Below are positions 1-9,643 of a stretch of DNA of 64,000 nt, piece by piece (position 1 is the stretch's first letter; the number at the start of each line of letters is the position of its first letter). The position numbers and the translations under genes are program-made. The notes under the pieces are model-generated. The model searched no databases. It saw nothing but the letters and a program-made list of their open reading frames with translations, and had not been told where the DNA came from. The DNA lies in assembly GCF_003143515.1 (NCBI RefSeq), contig NZ_CP029343.1, forward strand, positions 2,914,001 to 2,978,000, written 5' to 3'. Source of the DNA: Massilia oculi. Its GTDB lineage: Bacteria > Pseudomonadota > Gammaproteobacteria > Burkholderiales > Burkholderiaceae_D.

Positions 1-261
1 CTGCTCAAGGACGGTTCGGTGATCGACGTGACCCAGAAGGAGTTCTCGCTGGCGCTGCTATTCTTCAGGAATATTGGCCGCCCGCTGTCGCGCGCCTACA
101 TCCACGAATCGGTGTGGGTCCGCGAAAACGACGTGCCGTCGCGCACCATGGACACCCACGTCTCGCGCGTACGCAACAAGCTCCATCTGCGGCCAGAGAA
201 CGGCTTCCGCCTCGTGCCGGTCTACAGCTATGGCTACCGGCTGGAAAAGCTCGGCGCCTGA
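1..261 (+). CDS. Response regulator, C-terminal winged-helix DNA-binding domain (5' end outside window)
   Basis: The reading frame is open from base 1 and ends at TGA 259-261, giving 86 residues of a larger protein. They match the OmpR/PhoB-type effector domain: a beta strand (DGSVIDVTQKEFSLA), the recognition helix region (RTMDTHVSRVRNKL) and the terminal hairpin (YSYGYRLEKL). The receiver domain with its phospho-acceptor Asp is not in the window. By family it is a DNA-binding transcription regulator of a two-component system. Its kinase partner and targets cannot be read here; hemA, which follows 73 bp later, has its own promoter. Confidence 0.9.
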   Translation: MLKDGSVIDVTQKEFSLALLFFRNIGRPLSRAYIHESVWVRENDVPSRTMDTHVSRVRNKLHLRPENGFRLVPVYSYGYRLEKLGA

Positions 262-293
262 GGCGAGAGCCTGAAGCCCTGACAGCAAGAGGG

Positions 294-299
294 TATAAT
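294..299 (+). promoter_or_regulatory. Candidate -10 element of hemA promoter
   Basis: A perfect TATAAT lies 35 bp before the hemA start codon, in the short gap after the response regulator. No good -35 hexamer is seen at 16-18 bp spacing (CTGAAG at 271-276), so it may depend on an activator or be weak. A start around 306 would give a leader of about 30 nt. Confidence 0.5.
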
Positions 300-334
300 G
301 GCCGCAGTCCATTGACCCTCGCTCTCCCTCCGAA

Positions 335-1609
335 ATGCAACTGCTTGCCGTCGGCCTGAACCACACCACAGCACCGGTCTCGCTGCGCGAGCAACTGGCG
401 CTCGCGCCCGACCAGATCGGCACGGCGGTGCAGTCGGCGCGCGGCTGGTTCGCGCGCCAGGGTTCCACCGGCGGCGAAGAGGCGGCGATCCTCTCGACCT
501 GCAACCGCACCGAGATGTATGCGGCGATCAAGCTGCCCGATCCGCTGGACGCTTCGGCCCAATTTCTGGCGCATTATCATGCGCTCAACTACGCCGAGCT
601 GCGCCCCCACCTGTACCTGCTGCCGCAGGACGACGCCGTGCGCCACGCCTTCCGCGTCGCCTCGGGCCTGGACTCGATGGTGCTGGGCGAACCGCAGATC
701 CTGGGCCAGATGAAGGATGCGGTGCGCACCGCCGACGCCGCCGGCGGCCTGGGCACCTATCTGCACCAGATGTTCCAGCGCACCTTCGCGGTGGCGAAGG
801 AAGTGCGCACTACCACCGAGATCGGCGCCCACAGCGTGTCGATGGCCGCCGCCGCGGTGCGCCTGGCGCACCGCATCTTCGACCGCATCGCCGACCAGCA
901 CGTGCTGTTCATCGGCGCCGGCGAGATGATCGAGCTGTGCGCGGCCCACTTCGCGGCCCAGAACCCGAAATCGGTCACCATCGCCAACCGCACCATGGAG
1001 CGCGGCGAGGCGCTGGCCGCCCGCTACAACGGCCGCGCGATCCGGCTGGCCGACCTGCCGGACAACCTGCAGCAATTCGACATCGTCATCTCCTGCACCG
1101 CCTCGACCCTGCCGCTGATCGGCAAGGGCCTGGTCGAACGCGCCGTCAAGGCGCGCCGCCACCGCCCGATGTTCATGGTTGACCTGGCCGTTCCGCGCGA
1201 TATCGAACCCGAGGTCGCGCGCCTGGACGACGTGTTCCTGTACACGGTCGACGACCTGGCCCAGGTGGTGCAGACCGGCATGGAAAGCCGCCAGGCCGCC
1301 GTACGCCAGGCCGAAGCGATCATCGAGACCCGGGTCCAGTCCTTCATGCACTGGGTCGGCGACCGCGCCGTGGTGCCGGTGATCCGCGACCTGCACGAAT
1401 CGGGCGAGGCCTTGCGCCAGGCCGAGCTGGAACGCGCGCGCAAGATGCTGGCGCGCGGCGAGGATGCCGAAGCCGTGCTCGAAGCGCTGTCGAAGGGGCT
1501 CACCGCCAAGTTCCTGCACGGCCCGCAACAGGCCCTGCACCAGGCCCAGGGCGACGACCGCGCGCGCCTGGCCACCCTGCTGCCGCAGCTGTTCCGCGGC
1601 CGCCGTTAG
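335..1609 (+). CDS. hemA: Glutamyl-tRNA reductase
   Basis: A 424-residue cytoplasmic enzyme that reduces glutamyl-tRNA(Glu) to glutamate-1-semialdehyde with NADPH, the first committed step of C5-pathway tetrapyrrole synthesis. The N-terminus ([16 protein letters not shown]) and the catalytic-cysteine motif STCNRTEMY (Cys56) are typical. [17 protein letters not shown] follows, then the NADPH-binding Rossmann segment VLFIGAGEM near residue 190, and the C-terminal dimerisation helix ends the protein. Length is normal for the family. It is followed by prfA after 100 bp, the classical hemA-prfA-prmC order, and is probably cotranscribed with it from the TATAAT promoter at 294. Confidence 0.98.
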   Translation: MQLLAVGLNHTTAPVSLREQLALAPDQIGTAVQSARGWFARQGSTGGEEAAILSTCNRTEMYAAIKLPDPLDASAQFLAHYHALNYAELRPHLYLLPQDDAVRHAFRVASGLDSMVLGEPQILGQMKDAVRTADAAGGLGTYLHQMFQRTFAVAKEVRTTTEIGAHSVSMAAAAVRLAHRIFDRIADQHVLFIGAGEMIELCAAHFAAQNPKSVTIANRTMERGEALAARYNGRAIRLADLPDNLQQFDIVISCTASTLPLIGKGLVERAVKARRHRPMFMVDLAVPRDIEPEVARLDDVFLYTVDDLAQVVQTGMESRQAAVRQAEAIIETRVQSFMHWVGDRAVVPVIRDLHESGEALRQAELERARKMLARGEDAEAVLEALSKGLTAKFLHGPQQALHQAQGDDRARLATLLPQLFRGRR

Positions 1610-1709
1610 CGCCCCGATTCTCCCGGCGGCCCCGCCCGCCCTGCGCGCCCAAGCGCGCAAGCCGGCCCTTCGCTGCGGCCTCCCGACCATCTTCCTACCG
1701 AGACTGCCC

Positions 1710-2786
1710 ATGAAACCTTCCATGCTGTTCAAGCTGGACCAACTCGCCAACCGCCTCGTCGAGCTGGATGAACTCCTGATGAGCGAAGGCGCCACCGCGA
1801 ACATGGACAGCTATCGCAAGATGACGCGCGAACACGCCGAGCTGTCGCCGCTGGTGGCGGTGTACCGCCAGTACCAGGGCGCGTTGGAAGACACCGCCGC
1901 CGCCGAGGAACTGCTGCAGGATCCCGAGATGAAGGAGTTCGCCCAGGAAGAAATCGAGGGGGCGAAACAGCGCATGGCGGACCTGGCGCTCGAACTGCAG
2001 AAAATGCTGCTGCCGAAGGACGCCAACGACGAGCGCAACATCTTCCTCGAGATCCGCGCCGGCACCGGCGGCGACGAATCGGCCCTGTTCGCGGGCGACC
2101 TGCTGCGCATGTACACCCGTTTCGCCGAGCGCAACCGCTGGCAGGTCGAGATGGTGTCCGAGTCGCCGTCCGACCTGGGCGGCTACCGCGAAGTCATCGT
2201 GCGCGTGGTCGGCAACGGCGCCTATTCGAAACTGAAATTCGAGTCGGGCGGCCACCGCGTGCAGCGGGTGCCGGCCACCGAAACGCAGGGCCGCATCCAC
2301 ACCTCGGCCTGCACGGTGGCGGTGATGCCCGAGGCGGATGAAGTCGAGGACGTCGACATCAACCCGGCCGACCTGCGCATCGACACCTACCGCGCCTCGG
2401 GCGCCGGCGGCCAGCACATCAACAAGACCGACTCCGCGGTGCGCATCACCCACCTGCCGACCGGCCTGGTGGTGGAATGCCAGGACGACCGCAGCCAGCA
2501 CAAGAACAAGGCCTCGGCCATGAAGGTGCTGGCGGCGCGCCTGAAGGACGCCCAGCTGCGCGAGCAGCAGTCGAAGGAAGCGGCCACCCGCAAGAGCCTG
2601 ATCGGCTCGGGCGACCGCAGCGAGCGCATCCGTACCTACAACTTCCCCCAGGGCCGCCTGACCGACCACCGCATCAACCTGACCCTGTACAAGCTCGACT
2701 TCATCATGGACGGCGACCTGAAGGAACTGACCGAAGCGCTGGCCCAGGAACACCAGGCCGAATTGCTGGCGGCGCTGGGCGACTAA
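1710..2786 (+). CDS. prfA: Peptide chain release factor 1
   Basis: 358 residues. RF1 recognises UAA and UAG in the ribosomal A site and triggers peptide release. The stop-codon recognition tripeptide PAT is present ([13 protein letters not shown]), as is the GGQ peptidyl-hydrolase motif ([15 protein letters not shown]), whose glutamine is the methylation target of PrmC, encoded just downstream. I chose ATG 1710 because the protein then begins MKPSMLFKL, matching the family; the frame is open further upstream, through the end of hemA, but that part has no family character. A strong hairpin at 2885-2917 lies between this gene and dsbB. Confidence 0.97.
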   Translation: MKPSMLFKLDQLANRLVELDELLMSEGATANMDSYRKMTREHAELSPLVAVYRQYQGALEDTAAAEELLQDPEMKEFAQEEIEGAKQRMADLALELQKMLLPKDANDERNIFLEIRAGTGGDESALFAGDLLRMYTRFAERNRWQVEMVSESPSDLGGYREVIVRVVGNGAYSKLKFESGGHRVQRVPATETQGRIHTSACTVAVMPEADEVEDVDINPADLRIDTYRASGAGGQHINKTDSAVRITHLPTGLVVECQDDRSQHKNKASAMKVLAARLKDAQLREQQSKEAATRKSLIGSGDRSERIRTYNFPQGRLTDHRINLTLYKLDFIMDGDLKELTEALAQEHQAELLAALGD

Positions 2787-2884
2787 AGCAACAAGCGAAC
2801 TTAAGTCATTGTTAAGTTGCCAGATTGAAAATCGCGAAGCGTCGTTTGCAACGTTTATGCGAGAATAACGGCGATCCTGCCAAA

Positions 2885-2923
2885 GGCAGGGTGGACGGGT
2901 TTCCCGTCCACCCTGCCCGTTTT
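2885..2923 (+). terminator. Perfect 15-bp hairpin after prfA (terminator-like or palindromic repeat)
   Basis: The arms 2885-2899 and 2903-2917 are perfect reverse complements separated by a TTT loop, followed by CGTTTTC. It lies 99 bp after the prfA stop and ends only 14 bp before the dsbB start codon. It could terminate prfA transcription. Its 3-nt loop and GTGGAC core also resemble hairpins at 34468 and 59766, so it may belong to a dispersed palindrome family. Confidence 0.6.
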
Positions 2924-2936
2924 CAGAAAGCCACGC

Positions 2937-3419
2937 ATGCCTACCAACCGCCAGGTCCTGTTCGCCATCTCGTCGATCTCGTTCGCGCTGATCGCCGTTG
3001 CCCTCTATCTGCAGCATGCCATGGAAATGCGGCCCTGCCCGCTGTGCGTGATCCAGCGCTACATGTTCCTCGCCATCGGCGTGTGCACCCTGGTCGGCGC
3101 CATCGGCGGCAAGGTCCGCGCAGCCACGATCCTGGCCCTGCTGGCGGCCTTTGGCGGCCTGGTCACGGTCGGCAAGCACCTGTACGTGATCGCCAATCCC
3201 GGCTTCTCGTGCGGCATCGATCCGATGGAGACGATGCTCAACAAGATCCCCAGCGCCGAATTTCTGCCGTGGCTGTTCCGCGCCGACGGCCTGTGCGAAG
3301 GCGCAACCGACACCATTCTCGGCCTGGCGATCCCGCAATGGTCGGCGGTCTGGTTCGTGGTGCTGACCGTGCTGCTGGGCTGGGTGCTGCTGCGGAACTT
3401 GCGCGCCGGGCGGGCATGA
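2937..3419 (+). CDS. dsbB: Disulfide bond formation protein B
   Basis: 160 residues, an inner-membrane protein with four predicted hydrophobic helices. DsbB reoxidises periplasmic DsbA and passes electrons to ubiquinone. Both periplasmic cysteine pairs are present: CPLC (Cys34/Cys37) in the first loop, and Cys92 (FSCGIDP) with Cys120 (GLCEG) in the second. The start codon sits just after a strong hairpin, and the stop overlaps the prmC start (ATGA), so dsbB and prmC are translationally coupled. Its position splits the usual prfA-prmC pair. Confidence 0.96.
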   Translation: MPTNRQVLFAISSISFALIAVALYLQHAMEMRPCPLCVIQRYMFLAIGVCTLVGAIGGKVRAATILALLAAFGGLVTVGKHLYVIANPGFSCGIDPMETMLNKIPSAEFLPWLFRADGLCEGATDTILGLAIPQWSAVWFVVLTVLLGWVLLRNLRAGRA

Positions 3420-4237
3420 TCGAGGCCGGCGCCACGCTCGGGCAGGTGCGGCTGTCGCTGCCGCTCGATCCGCTCGAAAACCGCATCCTGCTGTGCCATG
3501 CGCTGCGCCTGCCGCGCGTGGCCCTGATCACGCAGTCGGAACGCGTGCTCACGCCTGAAGAAGCGGCGCTCCTGGCGTCGCTGGTGCGGCGCCGCCTGGA
3601 CGGCGAACCGATCGCCTACATCGTCGGCGAGCGCGAATTCTTCGGGCTGCCGTTCAAGGTGACGCCGGCGGTGCTGATCCCGCGTCCGGACACCGAGCTG
3701 ATCGTCGAACTCGCGCTGGAGCGCCTCGCGCCGCGACAGCGCGTGCTCGACATGGGCACCGGCAGTGGCGCGATCGCCGTCGCCCTCGCCCACACGCGGC
3801 CGGATGCCGACGTCACGGCGCTCGACGTGAGCGAGGAGGCGCTGGACGTCGCGCGCGCCAATGCCGTCGCCAACGAGGCGCGCGTGCGCTTCCTGCGCAG
3901 CGACTGGTACGACGCCCTCGGCGCGGAGCGCTTCGACCTGATCGTCTCGAACCCGCCCTATATCGTGGCCGGCGACCGCCACCTGATCGAGGGCGACCTG
4001 CGCTTCGAGCCGATCGACGCCCTCACCGACCACGCCGACGGCCTGTCCGACCTGCGCACCATCGCCGACGGCGCCGGCGCGCACCTGGAACCGGGCGGCT
4101 GGCTGCTGCTCGAACATGGCTACGACCAGGCCGGGGCGGTGCGCGATCTGTTGAAGGCACGCGGCTACGGCGAAGTGCAGAGCTGGCGCGACCTGGCCGG
4201 CATCGAGCGGGTCAGCGGAGGCCGCCGCAGTGCCTAG
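3416..4237 (+). CDS. prmC: Release factor glutamine N5-methyltransferase
   Basis: 273 residues. PrmC transfers a methyl group from SAM to the glutamine of the GGQ motif of release factors, here including PrfA encoded 0.6 kb upstream. It shows the N-terminal helical domain (residues about 1-75), the FFGLPFKVTPAVLIPRPDTE segment, the SAM-binding motif LDMGTGSGAIAVALA and the substrate-glutamine motif NPPY at residues 179-182. ATG 3416 overlaps the dsbB stop. The length is usual. Confidence 0.96.
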   Translation: MIEAGATLGQVRLSLPLDPLENRILLCHALRLPRVALITQSERVLTPEEAALLASLVRRRLDGEPIAYIVGEREFFGLPFKVTPAVLIPRPDTELIVELALERLAPRQRVLDMGTGSGAIAVALAHTRPDADVTALDVSEEALDVARANAVANEARVRFLRSDWYDALGAERFDLIVSNPPYIVAGDRHLIEGDLRFEPIDALTDHADGLSDLRTIADGAGAHLEPGGWLLLEHGYDQAGAVRDLLKARGYGEVQSWRDLAGIERVSGGRRSA

Positions 4238-4304
4238 GGCGCCTGGGGCGCGCACCCCTCGGGACGGGCTTGTTAGAATGACCAGTCCTGATTCCGGAGC
4301 ATGC

Positions 4305-6350
4305 ATGCGCATCCTGTTCGCCTCCCTCGTCCTGCTCGCGCCGCTGCACGGCGGCGCCGCGGTCGTGCCACCTGCTCTGCCCGCACTGCCCGCGCCGCCT
4401 GCCGTCACCCCGGATGCGCCGCTCGAGCAGCCGTCCGTGCTGGCCGCCCGGCTCTACGAGCGCGACTGGCAGTGGCAGCTGCGCCATGCGCCCGAGAAGG
4501 CCACCGCCCTGGGCGAGCATCGCTACAACGCCTGGCTATCCGACACCTCGCTGGCGGGACGCGCGGCCGCGCTCGAGCACGAGCGCGCCATGCTGGCGGC
4601 GGCGCAGAAGATCGACCGCGCGCAGCTGGCCGGCGAAGACCAGGTGTCCTACGACCTGTTCGTGGCCGACAAGGCGCGCCTGATCGCCGCCGGCGCGGCG
4701 CGTCCTTTCGATCCGCTCCCGATCACCGCCTACGACGGCCTGCAAGTGCGGCTGCCGCGCCTGGTCGCGGAGATGCCGTTCGCAAACGACGCCGATTACC
4801 TGACCTATCTGGCGCGCCTGCAGGCGCTGCCGGCCCACGTCGACGGCCTGATCGAGCAGCTGCGCGCCGGTCAACAGGCCGGCTGGACGATCCCGAAGGC
4901 CGCCATCGCGCCGGTGCCGGATGCGTTGCGCGCGCTGCGCGAGAAGTTGGCGGACGGGGCGCTCGGCGCGCCCTTCCAGCGCATCCCGGCGACCGTCGCC
5001 CCCGAGGTGCGCGAACAGTTCCGCGCGGCCGGCAAGGCGGCCCTGGAACAGCAGGCGGCGCCGGCCCTGCGCAAGCTCGAGGACTTCCTGCGCCGGGACT
5101 ACGTGCCGGCCGCGCGCGACAGCACCGGCGCCGCGGCGCTGCCGGGCGGCCCGGAGTGGTACGCCCAACTGGTGAAGGACAGCACCACCACCGCGATGAC
5201 GCCGTCCCAGGTGCATGCGCTCGGCCTGCAAGAGGTCGCGCGCATGCGCGCCGAGATCGAACGCCTGATCCCGCGCACGGGCTTTCGCGGCGGCTTCGCC
5301 GAATTCATCGCCTTCGCGCGCAGCGACCGGCGCCTGTTCTTCGTCGACGCGGCGGCCCTGCTCGACCGCTACCGGCGCACGCTGGCGCTGGCCCAGGCGC
5401 GGCTGGGCCGCGTGGTCACCGTCATTCCCAAGGCGGGCGTCGTCGTCAAGCCGATGGGCGGCGACAGCGGAAACGCCGGTCAGCCGGCCGCCTATTACGA
5501 GGCCGGCAGCGCGGCGCGCAGCGCCGCGCTGGTGGTCGACACGGCGCGCCTGAACGCGCGTCCGATCTGGCAGGTCGACACCGTGGCCCTGCACGAGGCG
5601 GTTCCCGGCCACCACCTGCAGGTGACGCGCGCCCAGGAACTCGAGCTGCCGGCATTCCGGCGCCACGGCTGGTACGACGCCTACGGCGAAGGCTGGGCCA
5701 CCTATGCCGAAGGCTTGGGGCTGGATCTCGGCCTGTTCCAGGATCCGTTCTCGCTGTTCGGGCACCTCAACGAAGAGATGTTCCGCGCCGCGCGCCTGGT
5801 GGTCGACACCGGCATCCATTCGCTCGGCTGGACGCGCCAGCAGGCGATCGACTACCTGAACACGCATACCGCCAATCCGCCGGCCGACAACGAGGCCGAG
5901 GTCGACCGCTATATCGCGCGCCCGGCCCAGGCGCTGGGCTACAAGATCGGCCAACTGCGCATCCTGGCGCTGCGCACCCAGGCGCGCGCCGCGCTCGGCA
6001 AGCTGTTCGACCCGCGCCGCTTCCATGACGCCCTGCTCGGCGGCGGCGCGCTGCCGCTGCCCGAGCTGGAACGCCGCATCGGCCGCTGGATCGTGGCCGA
6101 GAAGGATCCGGCGACGCGCGCCGGCGCGCCGCAGGCCGCGGCCAGGGCGAATGTCGACGGCGACGCCGAATTCAATGCCGCATCCGAACCGGTGTCGACA
6201 TGGGAACCCGCTTTCGAATTCGACTTCGTGCTCGACGGCGAGCTGCCGCCGGGCTACGACCCCGGGCCGTCGCCCGATTTCGAGCCGCCGGCCGCCGCGG
6301 CGCCGGCGCCGGCCCGCAAATCCTTCAGCGCGCCGCCCTGGCTTGAATGA
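4305..6350 (+). CDS. DUF885 family periplasmic metallopeptidase-like protein
   Basis: 681 residues from ATG 4305, chosen because it has GGAGC just upstream and gives a signal peptide (MRILFASLVLLAPLHGGAA); an upstream in-frame ATG at 4230 would bury the signal. The body matches DUF885, a family related to zinc peptidases. HEAVPGHH occupies residues 430-437, an HExxxGH-like arrangement, followed by EGWATYAEGLG with the candidate third metal ligand. The last 60 residues are acidic and then proline/alanine-rich, ending APARKSFSAPPWLE, a tail not typical of the core family. No lipobox Cys is seen, so a soluble periplasmic protein is likely. Substrate is unknown. Confidence 0.85.
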   Translation: MRILFASLVLLAPLHGGAAVVPPALPALPAPPAVTPDAPLEQPSVLAARLYERDWQWQLRHAPEKATALGEHRYNAWLSDTSLAGRAAALEHERAMLAAAQKIDRAQLAGEDQVSYDLFVADKARLIAAGAARPFDPLPITAYDGLQVRLPRLVAEMPFANDADYLTYLARLQALPAHVDGLIEQLRAGQQAGWTIPKAAIAPVPDALRALREKLADGALGAPFQRIPATVAPEVREQFRAAGKAALEQQAAPALRKLEDFLRRDYVPAARDSTGAAALPGGPEWYAQLVKDSTTTAMTPSQVHALGLQEVARMRAEIERLIPRTGFRGGFAEFIAFARSDRRLFFVDAAALLDRYRRTLALAQARLGRVVTVIPKAGVVVKPMGGDSGNAGQPAAYYEAGSAARSAALVVDTARLNARPIWQVDTVALHEAVPGHHLQVTRAQELELPAFRRHGWYDAYGEGWATYAEGLGLDLGLFQDPFSLFGHLNEEMFRAARLVVDTGIHSLGWTRQQAIDYLNTHTANPPADNEAEVDRYIARPAQALGYKIGQLRILALRTQARAALGKLFDPRRFHDALLGGGALPLPELERRIGRWIVAEKDPATRAGAPQAAARANVDGDAEFNAASEPVSTWEPAFEFDFVLDGELPPGYDPGPSPDFEPPAAAAPAPARKSFSAPPWLE

Positions 6351-6376
6351 GAGGGCGCCGGACGCGCAGTCCGTTT

Positions 6377-6402
6377 TTCGGTTAATCTCTGCACCAACCG
6401 AA
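6377..6402. repeat. Short inverted repeat upstream of gshA
   Basis: TTCGGTT (6377-6383) and AACCGAA (6396-6402) form a perfect 7-bp inverted repeat with a 12-nt spacer, in the 77-bp gap between the DUF885 gene and gshA. It could be a weak terminator (it is preceded, not followed, by a T run) or an operator. Nothing else supports either role. Confidence 0.3.
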
Positions 6403-6427
6403 CTGGCAGTATAAGAAAGGAAACACT

Positions 6428-8023
6428 GTGTCGAACCAATTCAACCGCCGCCTGGCCCTGCTCGACGACGACGACCACCGCGCGCTGCTGGGCCAGGGCT
6501 TGCGCGGCATCGAGCGCGAAACCCTGCGGGTCGACGCGGCGGGCCAACTGGCGCGCACCCCGCACTCCCCGGCGCTCGGTTCGGCCCTGACGCACCCGCA
6601 CATCACGACCGACTACGCCGAGGCGCTGCTGGAATTCATTACGCCGGCCGAACACGACATCGCGCTGGCGCTGCACCGCCTCGACGCGATCCACCGCTAC
6701 GCCTACGCCAAGCTGGGCGACGAGATGCTGTGGGGCGTGTCGATGCCGGGCGAACTGCCGCCCGAGGAAGAGATCGAGATCGCCTGGTACGGCAAGTCGA
6801 ATATCGGCATGCTCAAGCACGTGTACCGGCGCGGTTTGGCGCTGCGCTATGGCAAGGCCATGCAATGCATCGCCGGCATCCACTACAACTATTCGCTGCC
6901 GGAGCAACTGTGGCAGCTGTTCGCGCAAGAAGAAGGGATCGCCGAGGAACGCCGCCATGCGCTGCGCGACTTCCAGTCGGAAAGCTATATCGCGATGATC
7001 CGCAACTTCCGCCGCTATTCCTGGCTGCTGATGTACCTGTTCGGCGCGACGCCTGCGCTCACCACCAGCTTCCTGCGCGGCCGCGAACACCATCTCGAGA
7101 CGCTGTCCGGCGATACCCTCTACCTGCCGTACGCGACCAGCCTGCGCATGAGCGACCTGGGTTACCAGAACGACGCCCAGTCCGGCCTGCGTCCGCACGA
7201 GAACAGCCTGGAAAGCTATGTCACGAGCCTGATGGATGCGGTCAACCGTCCCTACGAGCCCTACGCCAAGCTGGGCACGAAGAAGGACGGCGAATGGATC
7301 CAGCTGTCGACCAATGTGCTGCAGATCGAGAACGAGTATTACTCGACCATCCGTCCCAAGCGCGTGATCCGCACCGGCGAGCGTCCGGTGCAGGCCTTGT
7401 GCAACCGCGGCGTGCAATACATCGAGGTGCGCTGCCTCGACGTCGATCCGTTCGAGCCGGTGGGCATCGCCCTCGACACCGGCCGCTTCCTGGACGCCTT
7501 CCTGCTGTTCTGCGCGCTCGAGGAAAGCCCATTGATCAGCGCCCACGACAGCCAGCTGCACGCGCGTAACTTCGCGCGCACGGTCAAGGAAGGCCGCCGC
7601 CCCGACCTGACCCTGACTCGCGACGGGGCAGAAGTGCCGCTGAAGGACTGGGCGCTGGAACTGATCGAACGCATCCGCCCGGTGGCCCGGCTGCTGGACG
7701 ACGGGCACAACGAGGGCGACGTGCACCAGGCTGCGCTGGCCAAGCAGAAGGCGAAGATCGAGGATCCGTCGCTCACCCCGTCGGCGCGGGTGCTGGAAGA
7801 AGTGCGCGCGCTCGGCTCGGCCGCGGCCTTCGGCCTGCAGCAGAGCCGCCTGCATGCGGCCACCTTCCGCGACAGTCCCCTGATGCCGGCCGAGGAAGCG
7901 CTGTTCGACGAGATGGCGGCCAGCTCGCTGGCCGAGCAGGCGAGCATCGAAGCGACCGACACGGGCAGCTTCGACGACTTTGTTGCGGCCTACAATTGCA
8001 GTAGGCTATGCTCCAACAACTGA
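6428..8023 (+). CDS. gshA: Glutamate-cysteine ligase
   Basis: 531 residues. It forms gamma-glutamylcysteine from glutamate, cysteine and ATP, the first step of glutathione synthesis. The N-terminus ([16 protein letters not shown]), [20 protein letters not shown], the substrate segment [13 protein letters not shown] and [13 protein letters not shown] match the proteobacterial GshA family. The start is GTG 6428, preceded by AAGGAAAC as ribosome binding site. The length is in the normal range. A TTG-started HDAC-family gene follows after 50 bp on the same strand. Confidence 0.95.
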   Translation: MSNQFNRRLALLDDDDHRALLGQGLRGIERETLRVDAAGQLARTPHSPALGSALTHPHITTDYAEALLEFITPAEHDIALALHRLDAIHRYAYAKLGDEMLWGVSMPGELPPEEEIEIAWYGKSNIGMLKHVYRRGLALRYGKAMQCIAGIHYNYSLPEQLWQLFAQEEGIAEERRHALRDFQSESYIAMIRNFRRYSWLLMYLFGATPALTTSFLRGREHHLETLSGDTLYLPYATSLRMSDLGYQNDAQSGLRPHENSLESYVTSLMDAVNRPYEPYAKLGTKKDGEWIQLSTNVLQIENEYYSTIRPKRVIRTGERPVQALCNRGVQYIEVRCLDVDPFEPVGIALDTGRFLDAFLLFCALEESPLISAHDSQLHARNFARTVKEGRRPDLTLTRDGAEVPLKDWALELIERIRPVARLLDDGHNEGDVHQAALAKQKAKIEDPSLTPSARVLEEVRALGSAAAFGLQQSRLHAATFRDSPLMPAEEALFDEMAASSLAEQASIEATDTGSFDDFVAAYNCSRLCSNN

Positions 8024-8073
8024 GGTAGCCGCCAATCGCGGCATCCGTTCGAACCTGCAGCCGCGAGGACTAC

Positions 8074-9120
8074 TTGCTCACGTTTTACAACGAACACCAT
8101 GCCCAGCATGCCGGCCGCGTCGAGCCCGATCGCGGCGAGCTGGCGCCTTGTTCGGAAGAGCCCGAGCGCGCCGCCATCGTCCTGAAGGAATGCGAGCGGC
8201 GCGGCCTGGGCGCGATCGTCACGCCGCACGGCGTGCCGCTCATGACGCTCGAGCGGGTGCACAGCCCGCGCTACCTGCATTTCCTGCGCAACGCCTGGAG
8301 CGAATGGATCGGTCTCGATCCGCGCAATGCCGGCAAGGATGCCTTGCCGAGGGCATGGCCGGTGCGCACCCTGCGCTTCGATATCGAACCGGACGATTTT
8401 GGCGCGCGCCTCGGCCTGTATTCGATGGATGCGGGCACGCCGCTGACGAGCGGCACCTGGATCGCGGCCAAGACCGGCGCCGACTGCGCCGTCAACGCGG
8501 CCCATGCCCTGCGGCGCGGCGAGCGCGGCACCTTCGCGCTCACGCGCCCGCCCGGCCACCATGCCGGCAGCGATTTCTTCGGCGGCGCCTGCTTCTTGAA
8601 CAATGCCGCGCTGGCGGCCCAGCACCTGCTGGACGACGGCCTGGAACGGGTCGCCATCCTCGACCTCGACTACCACCACGGCAACGGCACCCAGGGCATT
8701 TTTTATCATCGCAGCGACGTGCTGTTCGTTTCGATCCACGCCGACCCGCGCGTCGACTATCCGTTCTACCTGGGCCATGCCGACGAGACCGGCAGCGGCG
8801 CCGGCGCCGGCTACACGATGAACATCCCGCTGGCGCCCGGCTGCGGCAGCGGCGCCTGGTTCGCGGCCCTGGAAACCGCCTGCCTCAAGATCGCCATGGC
8901 CCGGCCGCAGGCGCTGGTGGTGTCGCTCGGCGCCGACACGGCCGCGCAAGGGCAGGATCCGCGCTTCGGCCTGCAGGGCGGCGACTTCCTGCGCATCGGC
9001 GAACGCATCGCCCACCTCGGGCTGCCGACGGCCTTCGTGTTCGAGGGCGGCAATGCCGGTCCCGAGCTCGGCATCCATACGGTCAACGTGCTGGAAGGTT
9101 TTGAAACCGCCGCCGAATGA
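8074..9120 (+). CDS. Histone deacetylase family hydrolase (acetylpolyamine amidohydrolase-like)
   Basis: 348 residues starting at TTG 8074, with GAGGA 5 nt upstream. The arginase-fold deacetylase motifs are present: RPPGHHAGSDFFGGACFLNN with the catalytic His pair, DLDYHHGNGTQ with zinc-binding Asp and His, and LGADTAAQGQDPRFGL with the third metal ligand. Bacterial members usually deacetylate acetylpolyamines or other small amides; the substrate here is not readable. The stop overlaps the elaA start (ATGA), so the two are translationally coupled. Confidence 0.9.
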   Translation: MLTFYNEHHAQHAGRVEPDRGELAPCSEEPERAAIVLKECERRGLGAIVTPHGVPLMTLERVHSPRYLHFLRNAWSEWIGLDPRNAGKDALPRAWPVRTLRFDIEPDDFGARLGLYSMDAGTPLTSGTWIAAKTGADCAVNAAHALRRGERGTFALTRPPGHHAGSDFFGGACFLNNAALAAQHLLDDGLERVAILDLDYHHGNGTQGIFYHRSDVLFVSIHADPRVDYPFYLGHADETGSGAGAGYTMNIPLAPGCGSGAWFAALETACLKIAMARPQALVVSLGADTAAQGQDPRFGLQGGDFLRIGERIAHLGLPTAFVFEGGNAGPELGIHTVNVLEGFETAAE

Positions 9121-9632
9121 CCGCCGTTCCACATTCCACCCATCCTCTCTTCGCATTTCATGACCCCCCCAGCTCCACCTTCATCGACTGGCAATTCTCG
9201 CGCTTCGCCGACCTCTCGCCGTTCGACCTCTATGAAGTGCTGGCCCAGCGCCAGAACGTCTTCATCCTAGAGCAGACCTGCCTGTATCCCGACATCGACG
9301 GCCATGACCTGGACGCCCACCACCTGCTGGGCTGGCGCAGCATCGATGGCAAGCGCAGCCTGGCCGCCTACCTGCGCGTGCTGGCGCCGGGCGCCAAGTA
9401 CGACGAGATGTCGATCGGCCGCGTGATCACCACCCCGGCCGCGCGCGGCACCGGCGCCGGCCGCGCCCTGATCGGCGAGGGCATCCGCCAGGCCGAGGCG
9501 CTGTATCCGGGCCACCGCATCCGCATCGGCGCCCAGCAATACCTGGAGCGCTTCTACGGCGGCTTCGGCTTCCAGACCGTCTCGGAACCGTATGACGAAG
9601 ACGGCATCATGCACATCGACATGCTGCGCTAA
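9117..9632 (+). CDS. elaA: GNAT acetyltransferase, ElaA family
   Basis: 171 residues. The family signature is clear: LYEVLAQRQNVFILEQTCLYPDIDGHDLDAHH, then the acetyl-CoA loop IGRVITTPAARGTGAGRALI and the C-terminal GAQQYLERFYGGFGF. By family it is a GCN5-related acetyltransferase of unknown substrate. It overlaps the end of the deacetylase-like gene by 4 nt. The pairing of an amide hydrolase with an acetyltransferase suggests, without proof, action on a common class of small acetylated amines. Confidence 0.9.
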   Translation: MTAVPHSTHPLFAFHDPPSSTFIDWQFSRFADLSPFDLYEVLAQRQNVFILEQTCLYPDIDGHDLDAHHLLGWRSIDGKRSLAAYLRVLAPGAKYDEMSIGRVITTPAARGTGAGRALIGEGIRQAEALYPGHRIRIGAQQYLERFYGGFGFQTVSEPYDEDGIMHIDMLR

Positions 9633-9643
9633 GAACCTTCTCG

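Noticed and set aside
65..1804. Long minus-strand open frame of 579 codons across hemA
   Set aside because: Low-complexity Arg/Ala/His-rich translation antisense to a clear hemA; typical of high-GC shadow frames.
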